Source: Vanessa cardui (taxonomy: Eukaryota; Arthropoda; Insecta; Lepidoptera; Nymphalidae). From it: 64,000 nucleotides of DNA. Positions 48,501-60,500 of the stretch are shown piece after piece. The notes beneath the pieces are model-generated. The model was given only the letters and a program-made list of their open reading frames with translations. It was not told the DNA's origin and did no database searches. Location: assembly GCF_905220365.1 (NCBI RefSeq), contig NC_061127.1, positions 7,812,001-7,876,000 of the forward strand. Reading direction: 5' to 3'. The translations under genes were made by a program, and so were the position numbers. Position 1 is the first letter of the stretch; every line of letters begins with the position of its first letter.

Positions 48501-51500
48501 ACAGTTGTAGAAAATAATTGTAGAATTAAATTTCGAAAATACCCATTGGAAATAAACTGTTGAAATTAACCATTGAAAATAATTGTCGAAAATAATGGTT
48601 GAAAATAACTGCAAAAGAGAAACAATTCTAATTAGAACCTAACACGAAATCTATAGTTTCACTTTAATAATTCAACCAACTTACCCGGTCAATCCCGGTT
48701 ATTTTCCAAAAATAACAAAATGCATCATGGGAAATATTCTAAAGATTCCCTGTAAAGAACCACAATCGTTGTTACGAAACAGAACAATTGAAATTAATTC
48801 AAATTTCGAAGAAAGTTTTTCGACTTACCACGAGGCGACAAATATCCAAATTTATTTTTGTAATCCGACATGGATTTACTTCCAATCGTTTAAATTAAGA
48901 CATATCGTGCCTTAAAACTTCAATTTTCAACAATATTCAACAGTTTAAACCAAATAAAAGTTACAAAAACTTTGAAAATAATTTAGCGTCACATTTCGAC
49001 TTAAAAGGCGGAAGGAAAGTGAGGTCTTAGACAAATGTCAAAGATCATCTCCAAGATAATATAAAGATAATAAATCACAATTAGGTCAGGAACGCATAGT
49101 GCATAAAAAGTGCATTTTTATTTTAAATGTCAAATTTAGCGGTATTTTTAAGTTACGCATAAACATAGCCTTAGAAATGATTGTCAAAGTCAAATGACAG
49201 ATGACATCCGATAACCTATATTAGAAATTTAATATTTTTTGTTGAAATTATTTAAAAATGGATGAAACATGTAACGTGCGCCACAATTACGTTACATTAC
49301 CCCCCAACCAAAAAATAAAAGAGGAGCTCAACCTGAGAGACTCTTTTATTCGACTCTACAAAAGAGGTAGAGACCGACTATCAATCAAAATATTAGAGTG
49401 ACATCACAAATAGTAACTCTACAAAAGTTAGAAAAATATGGAAAACAACAAACCATACCAAACTGTAACAAAAGTTATTTCTAAACAATTCTAAACAAAA
49501 GTATTAGCTAAACACTACCCTAGAGATGAGAACTCTAATATAGTCTCACTCGAAAGCAAAAAGTTGTCTAACTTAACTCTATTCAGAAAATGTGATAAGT
49601 ATAAGTAATTATCAAACAACTTAACCTTGGAGATGAGGACTCAATATAGCCTCACTCGAAAGCAATGAGCTGTCTAATAAAACTTGTTTCATTTAGAGTA
49701 AGAAATTATAAAGTATTACCTTACTCGAAAGATGGAAAATATTTTTTTTTTTTAATAATATGTTGGGTCTACGGAATATACACTAATTGGTATACCAAGA
49801 ACACCAACCTCAAAATGGTTTCAAATAAAAACAAAAGATATGACTAACGTGGCCGACGCAACTCAATACGACTTTCCGAACACGAGAGCATACAAAAATA
49901 GTTCTAACTGTGACCGACTCTACACCATCAGCTTTTCGAACACAGTTCAACAAAACTTCCAAAAAATGGGTGTCTGTGACCGGCGCAACACCACCAGCTT
50001 TCCGAGCACAGAACAAAATTACCAAAAAATATGTCTGTGACCGGCTCAACTCCACCAGCTTCCCGAGCACAGAACAAAATAACCAACAATTATTTCAAAA
50101 ATGTGTTATTGGAAAATTCACAAAATTGGAATATCCAAAACAAAGTCAAAACCAAGCTGGACTAAAGTAATAGTCAATAATCGAATCCAAAGGATTACTT
50201 CTACAAAACTTCAACCAAAAATAACTTATTACTAAAATATGCAATAAGGTTCTACACAACTAGCAAAAATGTTATGTACAAAACACACAAACAAAATAAT
50301 ACAAAAGTATAAACACAAAAATATTGCAAAAACAATATTCAAAAAATGTTACAAAAAATGTATAAGATCTTATGAGTCAAAAGAAATATTCGGAATTATT
50401 TTTGTATGGAATCCAAAATGTCCTAAGTTAAATTTAGCAAAAATACATTTGTAGAAAACATACTAGAGTGGGAATCCTATCATACTATCATCGATCAAAA
50501 TCTTTGAGGCCAATTCTTTCATACTTCTCATTCAATCATCTCTAACAAATGCCTCAATAACCCAAATCTAAATATAACTCTACAAAATATTTTAGAATTA
50601 ATCCAAAACTATATTTTAATAATATCTTTAATATGATAACGACCAACAGTACCTTTCTCTAAATCTTTTAATATATAAACATTATTAGAAATCTTCTCTA
50701 TTATTTGAGATTTTATAAACTTAGGAGCAAGTTTAGCCGAAAAATATTGAGAAGCACTAGACAAGATGAAATTTCTTCTCCAAACTATATCACCTGACTC
50801 ATAGGAAATGACTTTCCTTCCTTTATTATAATATAAAGCATTCTTTTTATAAGCTTTAAATAAAGATTTGGTTACTAAATCAAAAATTGAACTTAAGGAA
50901 TCTAAACTTTGTGCATAAGTTCGACGATTACCAAATTCGAGTTCATTTAAATTTGTAAATGAATTACTGAAACGATGTAATGAAGCATCAATTATAACTT
51001 CACGACCAAACATAAGAAAATTGGGAGTAAATTCAGTAGCTAAATTAATACTACTATTCAAAGCTAATTGAACATGACATAAAAATTTTGACCAAGTTCT
51101 ATGATCATCATGAACAAAACATGCTATGCAAGTTTCTAACGTTTTATGATAACGTTCAACTGGATTATTCTGAGGTGTATACAAAGTGTTATAAAATATT
51201 TTATTAATGTTAAAGCTTTTTAAAAATTGTACAAAATGTTTAGAAGTAAATTGAGTACCATTATCACAAATTATGATTTTTGGACAACCAAATTTGAGAA
51301 AAATATCCTTTTCTAAAAATCTACATATGGATTTTGTGGTAGCATTACATAATGGATTTAACCAACAATACTTAGAAAATACATCTAATACCGTGCAAAT
51401 ATATCTGTGTCCAGAATATGATTTTGGCAATGGACCAACTATATCAATAGATAGCATAATCATAGGTTGAGAAACAATCTTTTGATTCGTCATTATACCA

Positions 51501-54500
51501 AAAGGTGGAGCATTCGAGTGCTTATAAGCTTTACAAGTTTCACAATTTGAAATATAATCTTTTACATCTTTAAACATATTAGGCCAATAATAATGGATTT
51601 TTAACTTATTTAAAGTTTTATGAATACCCAAGTGACTTGAATCTAATGAATCATGATTATTACGAATAGTATCTAATACATTTTCCTTTGGAATAACAAT
51701 TTTCCATGCTAAATTACTTTGCAATTGAAATTTGGGCTTACAAAATCTATAAAGAACTTTGTTTTCAACTCTATAATTTTTATATCTTAAGGGAAATTTT
51801 TGACAACCTATAAATATATTTTTGTACCAAGGATCTTCAATTTCTTCATCAGGACGGGTTATCTCTGATGGAATTTCAATAGCATTAATTTGAATACGAG
51901 ATAAAGTATCAGGTACAACATGTAAATTACCTTTTTTATGAATTATATTAAAAGTAAATTGAGATATACGAGCAGCCCAACGCGCTAAGCGTCCGCTTGG
52001 ATTATTTAAGCGTAATAACCACTTTAAACTAGCATGATCTGTTATCACAGTAAATTCCATACCTTCAATATACGGTCTAAAATGTTCGATAGAGTCTAAT
52101 ATAGCAAGAAGTTCTTTTTCAGTAGTACTATAATTAATTTCACATTTATTAAATGTTCTAGAATAAAATGCAACAGGATGTTGATTATCTTCATCATCTT
52201 TTTGACATAAAACACTACCAATAGCATAAGAGCTAGCATCACAATGCAGGAAAAATGATTTGTTAAAATCTGGACAAATTAGTACAGGAGCTGTTAATAA
52301 TGCTTGTTTAAGTTTTATAAAAGAGTTTTCGCAATCAGAATTCCATTCTACGGCACGTTTACTATTTCGACTACCGCGAGTTAGATTAGTTAAAGGAGTA
52401 GCAATATCAGCAAATTTTTCTATGAATCTACGATAATAAGAACACATACCAAGAAAACTACGTACTTGTTTTACAGTTGTAGGACGAGGAAAATTTTCTA
52501 TTACAGACAACTTAGAAGGATCTGTATGTAAACCATTGCTATCGACAACGTAGCCTAAATAACATAGACGTTCTTTACAAAATTCACATTTTTTCAAATT
52601 TATAGTTAAACCAGCATCTTTTAATTTATGATAAATTTTACTTAAAAGAGTTAAATGAGTTTGAAAATCACTAGAGATAGCTATTAAGTCATCTAAATAT
52701 ACAAATACATTAGAATCGAATTCTACACCAAAAAGTTTGTCTACTAATCTTTGTAGTTCAGCGGGAGCATTAGTTAAACCGAAGGGCATACGAACGAATT
52801 CGAATAATCCCTTTCCAGGAATTACGAAAGCAGTCTTCTCTCTGGAAGTTTCTTCTAAAGGAATTTGCAAAAAAGCTTTAGACAAATCAATTGCTGTGAT
52901 ATACTTAGCACCACGCAAATTATCCAAAATCCGCGACGTGTAAGGTAAAGGATATGCATCTTTAATAGTGACAGAATTTAATTTTCTGGAATCTAAACAC
53001 AGTCTTATACCACCATCTTTTTTTGTGACAGCTAATACTGGAGAACACCAAGGAGATTTAGAAGGTTGAATAATACCATCCCTAAGCAAAACTTGAACTT
53101 CATCATAAAGTTCTTTTTGTTTAGCAGGACTAATAGGCCAATAACGTTGTTTAATAGGTTCACCAACAGTTATAATTTTATGCTTAGTTAAATGTGTTAA
53201 ACCTAAACCTTTCTTTTCATAAGAAATTTCTTCAAAAAGTTTTATAATACTATTTAATTGTACTTTTTCAGAAGAAGAAAGTTGAACTACAGAAGTTACA
53301 GAATTTACAATTATTGAATTCTTATTTTCAAATGTTATGTTTTTAAATAATTCATGAGCTAAATTAAATGAGAGCCAAAAATCGAATCCTAGAATAATTT
53401 CTGGATTTAGTGAGGGAACTACCATGAATTCTACAATGCGAGTTACATTGTCACAAGTAATTGGAATATCTATAGTACCTAAAACGTCTTGTGAGCTACC
53501 ATCAGCAGTACAAGCTTTATAACTACTAGTCTCAAGTTTGAATCCTAAATTGAGAAATTGCAAGTGACCATTACAACCTAGTACGCTTTTATTAGCACCA
53601 CTATCCAATAAACCTGTAAATGATTTACCACAAACTTGAAATTTTAAAAATGGACGTGTGTCGCTATTTTTAGTAAACAAAATGGGAGCAAATTTATTCA
53701 TTGAGAAAAATAGTTTTAAATAATTACACCAATTAGAGAAGTCTTTACGAATTTCAGAAGCATTGGGTTTAGAAATTTTAATATTTGTCAGATCAACTGA
53801 TTCTTTATTAAGGACCTGTGTCTGACAAAACCTTACTCGTTTTTTGGAAGGGTACAATTATTGCAAAATTTAGTGATAACATTTAATTTACCACATTTAA
53901 AACATAAAGTGCCTGGAATCTTTTTACACTTTTTATAAGTATGTCCAATTTCTTTACATTTTAAACAAGTTAATGTTTGAACTGAATTAATATGCTTAGT
54001 CTTGAAATCTGCGTTATTATAACTATGTTTATTATTTAATATTCGAAATTCATCAATCTGTTTTGAAAGTTTTACTAAATCATCAATAGAATTTATTGAA
54101 CGACCTACCAAATGAATAGAGTAGCTAGGCAGCATGTTATGTTTCAATATTTCTAATATAGTATGTTCAGATAAGGGATAAGTTAGTCTATTTGACATAT
54201 CTACAATTTCAATAATAAAATCTGATAAAGTTTCATTTTGTTTCTGTTTTCTAATTCTTAAATTATATTCAAGTTGATAATCAAAATCTAGTTTGTCAAA
54301 ACGCTTTAGTAATTCTATTTTAAGATGTTTCCAAGAATTAAGCGAACTACGTATAGATCTAAACCACTTGAGAGCAATGTCAGTTACTACTTCAGTAAAG
54401 CATGGCAATATTTGGTCATCACTAATATCTCGACTCACACAGTATTCTTCAAATGTTAACAAAAATTCACGTACGCATGTTTTACCATTAAATTTATATT

Positions 54501-57500
54501 TAAACTTAGACAAATCTACTCGTTTATAGTATTGAGGTTGTCTATTATTCATAGATAAAGTGTTACTAAAAAATTGTGGCAAGTCTGCCGACAAGTCTAC
54601 TAAATCATTAGAAGCAGAAGGCTTCGCCTGAGAAATATTCGTCTCTAACATCTGAGAATGTTCTACATTAATAATATTAGGGGTTACATTTTTGTCACTA
54701 CTATCATCAATAGATGGTTTAAGAGTTAATTCATCTCTGTCAGTCATGGTTATGTCCTAAAATAGAATTGATAATGGAACGAAAAGCTTTACTTCAAAAC
54801 ATAAAAAGGTTATAAACTTGGCATTCAAATTACATAAATACTTAACATTAGTATTTAGTACAAAATGATTTTAACAAAAATTATACATATGAAAATACAT
54901 AGTACATATTCAATACTAGACAAGAGCTGTAATTGTAATTCAGGTCCCTGTTCGGGCGCCAATTGTAATGAAAAATTTTGAAGGGGGTGTCAATTGTAAT
55001 AATTAATTGACTAAAAATAAATTTAAATTTAAAAATATTAATTTTCTTCGAGGTAAACTAAAAATGCGGTAGAGCTGGACAAGGTTTTTTAAATTAAACA
55101 AATCCTCGACAGAAAGTGCTCCGGAAGTCAGTTAAATAACCCTTCAACATTACAAGTAGATTTACAAAAAAGGCAAATCTATGTTCCAAATTAATTTATT
55201 CCAAAAGAATAATATATAAAAATAATTTTAACAATTAAAAAGTCTTAAAGTAAAAACAGTAACAAAATCGGGCGCCTGGATGTTTACATCCATTTAAATT
55301 AACTAATCTTAATTAAATATTTACTTATTGTAAATGTTTTAAAGTTAGCAAAAATATTTTAAAGTTAGACTAAGTTATGTAATAAAAATTACAAACAAGT
55401 CAAAAATTAAGTTTAAATAACGTTACAATAATGTAAAACTATCCTTTAAAAAAAAATGTTTGAATGCCAAATTTTCATGAGGTTATAAAAGGTATACTAA
55501 ATCCCACGAAGTTCCAAAGTTGCGGTAAAATAAATATGTAAAAACTACATACCGAAATCCAGAGGTTAAATAATTGTTATAAAGTTTTCACTTCCTTTAC
55601 GGTTTCTAAAATTTAATCTTCAAAATATCCAAAGAAATAAAGTTCATAAGTTCTTCGAAAAGCGTTGAAAATAATCCACTCGAAGATACAGCCAAAGAAG
55701 ATAATTCAAGGAATAATCCACGATAATACAGTTGTAGAAAATAATTGTAGAATTAAATTTCGAAAATACCCATTGGAAATAAACTGTTGAAATTAACCAT
55801 TGAAAATAATTGTCGAAAATAATGGTTGAAAATAACTGCAAAAGAGAAACAATTCTAATTAGAACCTAACACGAAATCTATAGTTTCACTTTAATAATTC
55901 AACCAACTTACCCGGTCAATCCCGGTTATTTTCCAAAAATAACAAAATGCATCATGGGAAATATTCTAAAGATTCCCTGTAAAGAACCACAATCGTTGTT
56001 ACGAAACAGAACAATTGAAATTAATTCAAATTTCGAAGAAAGTTTTTCGACTTACCACGAGGCGACAAATATCCAAATTTATTTTTGTAATCCGACATGG
56101 ATTTACTTCCAATCGTTTAAATTAAGACATATCGTGCCTTAAAACTTCAATTTTCAACAATATTCAACAGTTTAAACCAAATAAAAGTTACAAAAACTTT
56201 GAAAATAATTTAGCGTCACATTTCGACTTAAAAGGCGGAAGGAAAGTGAGGTCTTAGACAAATGTCAAAGATCATCTCCAAGATAATATAAAGATAATAA
56301 ATCACAATTAGGTCAGGAACGCATAGTGCATAAAAAGTGCATTTTTATTTTAAATGTCAAATTTAGCGGTATTTTTAAGTTACGCATAAACATAGCCTTA
56401 GAAATGATTGTCAAAGTCAAATGACAGATGACATCCGATAACCTATATTAGAAATTTAATATTTTTTGTTGAAATTATTTAAAAATGGATGAAACATGTA
56501 ACGTGCGCCACAATTACGTTACAAGTTGTAATCAAAACTTTGCTTAGCCTGACACAATGTTAGCATAATCATGTCCTGTTCAAATAAGCATTTAAAATGA
56601 TAATGATTTAATGTACTCCACCATTAATTAATCTCTAAAATTAGCCTGTGTTAGACAATGTTATATGTTACAGATTTTCTTAGTTAGTGGGCCTATTTTA
56701 TCTTTGTTATACCTTTTTGGAAAAATAGCTAACATGTAATGGAGTAAATGTTTTTGAGATTTTCTGGCAAGAAATTATCAGTAGCAGCCAGAAGTTTGGA
56801 ATTTGGCATTGCTTATTTTTGGAGTTGGTGCTGCAACAACAAACAACAACAACAACAGCCTGTAAATTCCCACTGCTGGGCTAAAGGCCTCCTCTCCCTT
56901 TGAGGAGAAGGTTTGGAACATATTCCACCACACTGTTCCAATGCGGGTTGGTGGAATACATATGTGGCAGAATTTCTATGAAATTTGTCACATGCAGGTT
57001 TCCTCACGATGTTTTCCTTCACCGCTGAGCCCAAGATGAATTATAAAGACAATAAGCCCTTTAATACTAAGTCTCTATTGAGAATTACTGAAGTCTATGT
57101 TTATATATTGCTTAGAAACTTCATGAAATAAGGGAAGCAACTTAAAAGTAGCTAGGGTTGCCATAGTATAATGAAGTGATTATCTATCTTCAAAATCACA
57201 TCCTTCTATTTTTAAACTTTGTTGTGTCTTATAATGTTTTATTTATCTATGTAAATCTTAAATTGTGTATAATTAATTTGTATGGAAAATTACAGGGCGA
57301 AGATCTTGTATCTGTAAGGCTGACAGTCACTCCATCGCCATCATTAGGCCTTAAGTCAAGAGTACTCAGTTCCGTAGACAAGGCTAGTACTGTGGCTTCT
57401 TTAGGGGCATTAGGTGTGCTCGGTGTAAGTGCCTTGACACCTGTGGGGCCCGCTGTGGTCATTGGAGCTACAGTTGCCACTGTCGCTACAGGAATATATG

Positions 57501-60500
57501 GTCTCGTGAGGTCATCTCTTCATCTTCATGATAGGAATGTCCATGAACAGGTATGCTTTATGTAATACTGTTTTATGCCTGGTTTACTTATAGCAATTTT
57601 AAAAATTATTCTTTTTTTTTTCTTTAATTTTAAATTCCAATTAATAAAAATTGTCTTATTAATCAAATATTGCTAAATATTACAAAAGTCCAGGAATTTT
57701 AGCACCATAAATACCTCTCTGCCTAAAATCCTTCTATGTTGAGTCTTACACAATTTTTTTAGCTTGAATAATAATTTTGTTATTTTTTTTAAATCAAAAT
57801 CAAAATAAACTTTATTCAAGTAGGCTTTTATAAGCACTTTTGAATCGTCATTTTACAATTAAGTGAAGCTACCATCGGTTCGGAAAGTAGATTCTACCGA
57901 GAAGAACCGGCAAGAAACTCAGTAGTTACTCTTTTTTAACATTTAAAAAATACAACGTCATGTTAATTAAATACAATTATTTCAATTAATGTATCCTGCT
58001 TGGAAGTCAACAGGTATTAACTCCACGCTTTTTTTATCATGTATAAAATCTTTATCGAATAATATGCTTTTTTTACCAATGTATTTTTTACAAACGATTT
58101 GAATTTACTAAACGGCAAAGTTAAAATTTTCTGCGGAATTTTATTAATTTATCTTGAATATAAGATTTGTGGTAAAAATTGTAAGTGTTCAAATTTAATG
58201 TTGTCTTAAATTTCCGCGATTATTACACATTTAAATAAAACTAATTATAACGGATGAATCGCGTATATTCATTATTTTTAAACATCCCGACGTTTCGAGC
58301 ACTTTGCAGTGTTCGTGGTCACGGGTAGACTAAGTTGACATTTGTCTATTTGAAGAACAAAGGAAATATTAACAACTACCGCCAACGATTTCTCAATTTT
58401 TTGAGAAATTTATAATGAATATACGCGATTCATCCGTTATAATTAGTTTTATTTAAATGTTCAAATTTATATTACGAAAATTGTGTTTTAGACCATCAGT
58501 CCTACGGATCCTGAGGCGCGAGGTAGTTGGCTGAATATAGCAGCTTCCAGTGTCGGACTTGCTGCCGGAGCCGCTACTGGCTTACTTTCTAAATCAGCGG
58601 CAGCGGGAACAAATATGACTAAAGTAAATCCCATTTTTTAAATATTTAACTCAGGCAGACAATAGCTCACTTTAACACAAAAAAAAACATACTATATATT
58701 ACTTTGAGATACTAAAAATTGTATATTGTTACAATCAATAAATTTTGATTTTTAAATTGAAGCTGTTAACTTCACAAAACCAATCCCACGTGTGACGTCA
58801 TCACACGTGGGATAGGGAAGATACTACGCAAATCGACGGGTCCCAAGAACAAAATCTTATGGAAAAATAAGACAAAATCGACTTTATTGTTAATTATTAA
58901 CCTGTATAACATTAACTACACGGTAGTGTGTTTGATTGTTTGATTTGATTGAATGACCTTTGATCAAAAAACCTTCGAAATTTATTCATCAAACGAAATT
59001 ATTCATAAACATAGTTTTACAAAACTTTAAGCCATCACACTGTAATGTAGAAATTTCGCAGATACGATTTTGTTCTTCTTAAATACATAAGCCACTTTTT
59101 ATGTCCAAAAAGTGGGCTATAAGTAGTTGTTTATTAAGTTATTTCATTTCAAATTTAGAACCAATAAAATCTTATGTTTCTAGATAAAATGGATGATTCA
59201 ATAACTTGGCATTTGTCAAATATACGAAATTTTGTTGCATAGACTTAATTATCACGAAAATAAGCCATACAGTCTCAAGGATGTCCGAACTTTATCAATA
59301 TTATACTTCTGATAGGAAAAAAAAATGATAACAAATTTACCGAATAATACTATAAAAGTGATTCCTTTGATTAATTTTGATTTAAGATTATTATTAAATT
59401 TTGAGATTATGTTAATTTTTTTGTAATTAATGATGTTTGTTTTATTGTTTATTTGATAAAACCTGATTCATATTCGTAAAACGGCTTCATTTAAAAAAAA
59501 AAACTGAATATAGTAATCTTAAAAAAGACACAACAAACCTACCAATGAAGAAAAAAAAATGAAGGCATAATTTAATAGTATAAGAATCTATTATAATAGG
59601 TGTTTACATACTGTCTTCTCGCAAGAATTTGGCATACTTGGTCAGTAGCTGACACTATCGCCTGATACCAACCTCATAATAATTATGACATTGGTACCAT
59701 TGACATTTTTGCAAAAGATAGGTTCCGTAGAAATGTCTTTGATGATAATTTATGTTTGATTCCATTTTTGTCAAAATATTGTCTCACATTTTTTTTTTAT
59801 ATTCTTATTGTAGCAAGTGTCGCACACGCCTGTAATGGTGTACCACACAGAATAACTCTGATGTTCTTTTATTAACTACTATTTTATTGTCTGTATGCCG
59901 ATGGTGTGTCTTTTAAATAAATGATGAAATGATTATCTAAAGTCACGACACCATCAAAGCTATGACAGATTTATAATATGTTTTTTTTTTCGGTTTTTAG
60001 ACAGGTCAAGTTTTGGCGGCATCGGTTGAAATTCTTCGTCATGCGAACTTGGTGACCGGAGGCGCTGGTGTTATCCACAGTCTAGTGCATATCATACTAA
60101 AGGTGAGTTATCATATTTTATATATCACTATTCGTACATACACTGGCTATAACCGGACAGCTTAACATTTTGCTCCAAAAAGGTTTTATTTAAAATTTTC
60201 TAGCTTAAGTTACCGTCAAAATCGCTCTAACCGTTCCAGGGATTAGCAAAATCAAACAGACAGACAGAAAAAAATTGTAATGATTTTTTGGTATAGGTAT
60301 CGTGCATAAGGCATTTAGAAAAAAGCAGTGCATTTTAATATTACAAACAGACACTCCAATTTTATTATATGTATATGTCACTGTAAGATTACAAAATTCG
60401 TCAGATTAAGGTTTAATAATATGGCGGAATTTACGGTGAAATAATATGGCGGATGCCGGGGTGGCGGGGGGCACATAACGTTTAACCAATCAGCGCGCGG

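Larger units (their letters stand above)
47737..56523 (-). mobile_element. Ty3/gypsy LTR retrotransposon, apparently complete
   Basis: The element is 8787 bp, with LTRs 56523-54964 (5') and 49296-47737 (3'), a tRNA-Lys-type primer binding site, gag, pol in the -1 frame and a long 3' non-coding part with repeats. The LTRs are the same length (1560 bp, constant offset 7227) and I saw no difference between them, which points to a recent insertion. It lies antisense to the host gene. There is no envelope-like frame. I could not see an obvious 4-6 bp target duplication (left flank ACATG, right flank AGTTG). Confidence 0.95.
46729..57295 (+). other. DUF4781-type gene intron 4 (10.6 kb)
   Basis: It is bounded by CAT|GTAAGT and AATTACAG|GGC, phase 0. 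It is made almost entirely of mobile DNA: the AACCGACTTC-type element (46976-47586), the antisense gypsy element (47737-56523) and a SINE family A copy (56833-57052). The other introns in the gene are 0.1-2 kb. Confidence 0.9.
57551..58491 (+). other. DUF4781-type gene intron 5
   Basis: It is bounded by CAG|GTATGC and GTTTTAG|ACC. It contains a LINE 3' end on the minus strand (57790-58195) and a complete MITE (58227-58460), so nearly all of it is transposon-derived. Confidence 0.85.

Noticed and set aside
48417..48915. two short frames repeated at 55644-56142 as duplicated genes
   Set aside because: They lie inside the two LTR copies and have no recognisable domain.
49840..50095. CRISPR-like array
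   Set aside because: The units are contiguous diverged tandem repeats without unique spacers and lie inside a eukaryotic retrotransposon.
49810..50170. envelope-like or accessory gene of the gypsy element
   Set aside because: The open frames on both strands arise from the 61-66 bp tandem repeats; there is no signal peptide, membrane segment or domain.
57176..57295. upstream part of the open frame before exon 5 of the DUF4781-type gene
   Set aside because: A good acceptor (AATTACAG) at 57288-57295 gives phase 0 joining to exon 4; upstream residues are hydrophobic intron translation.
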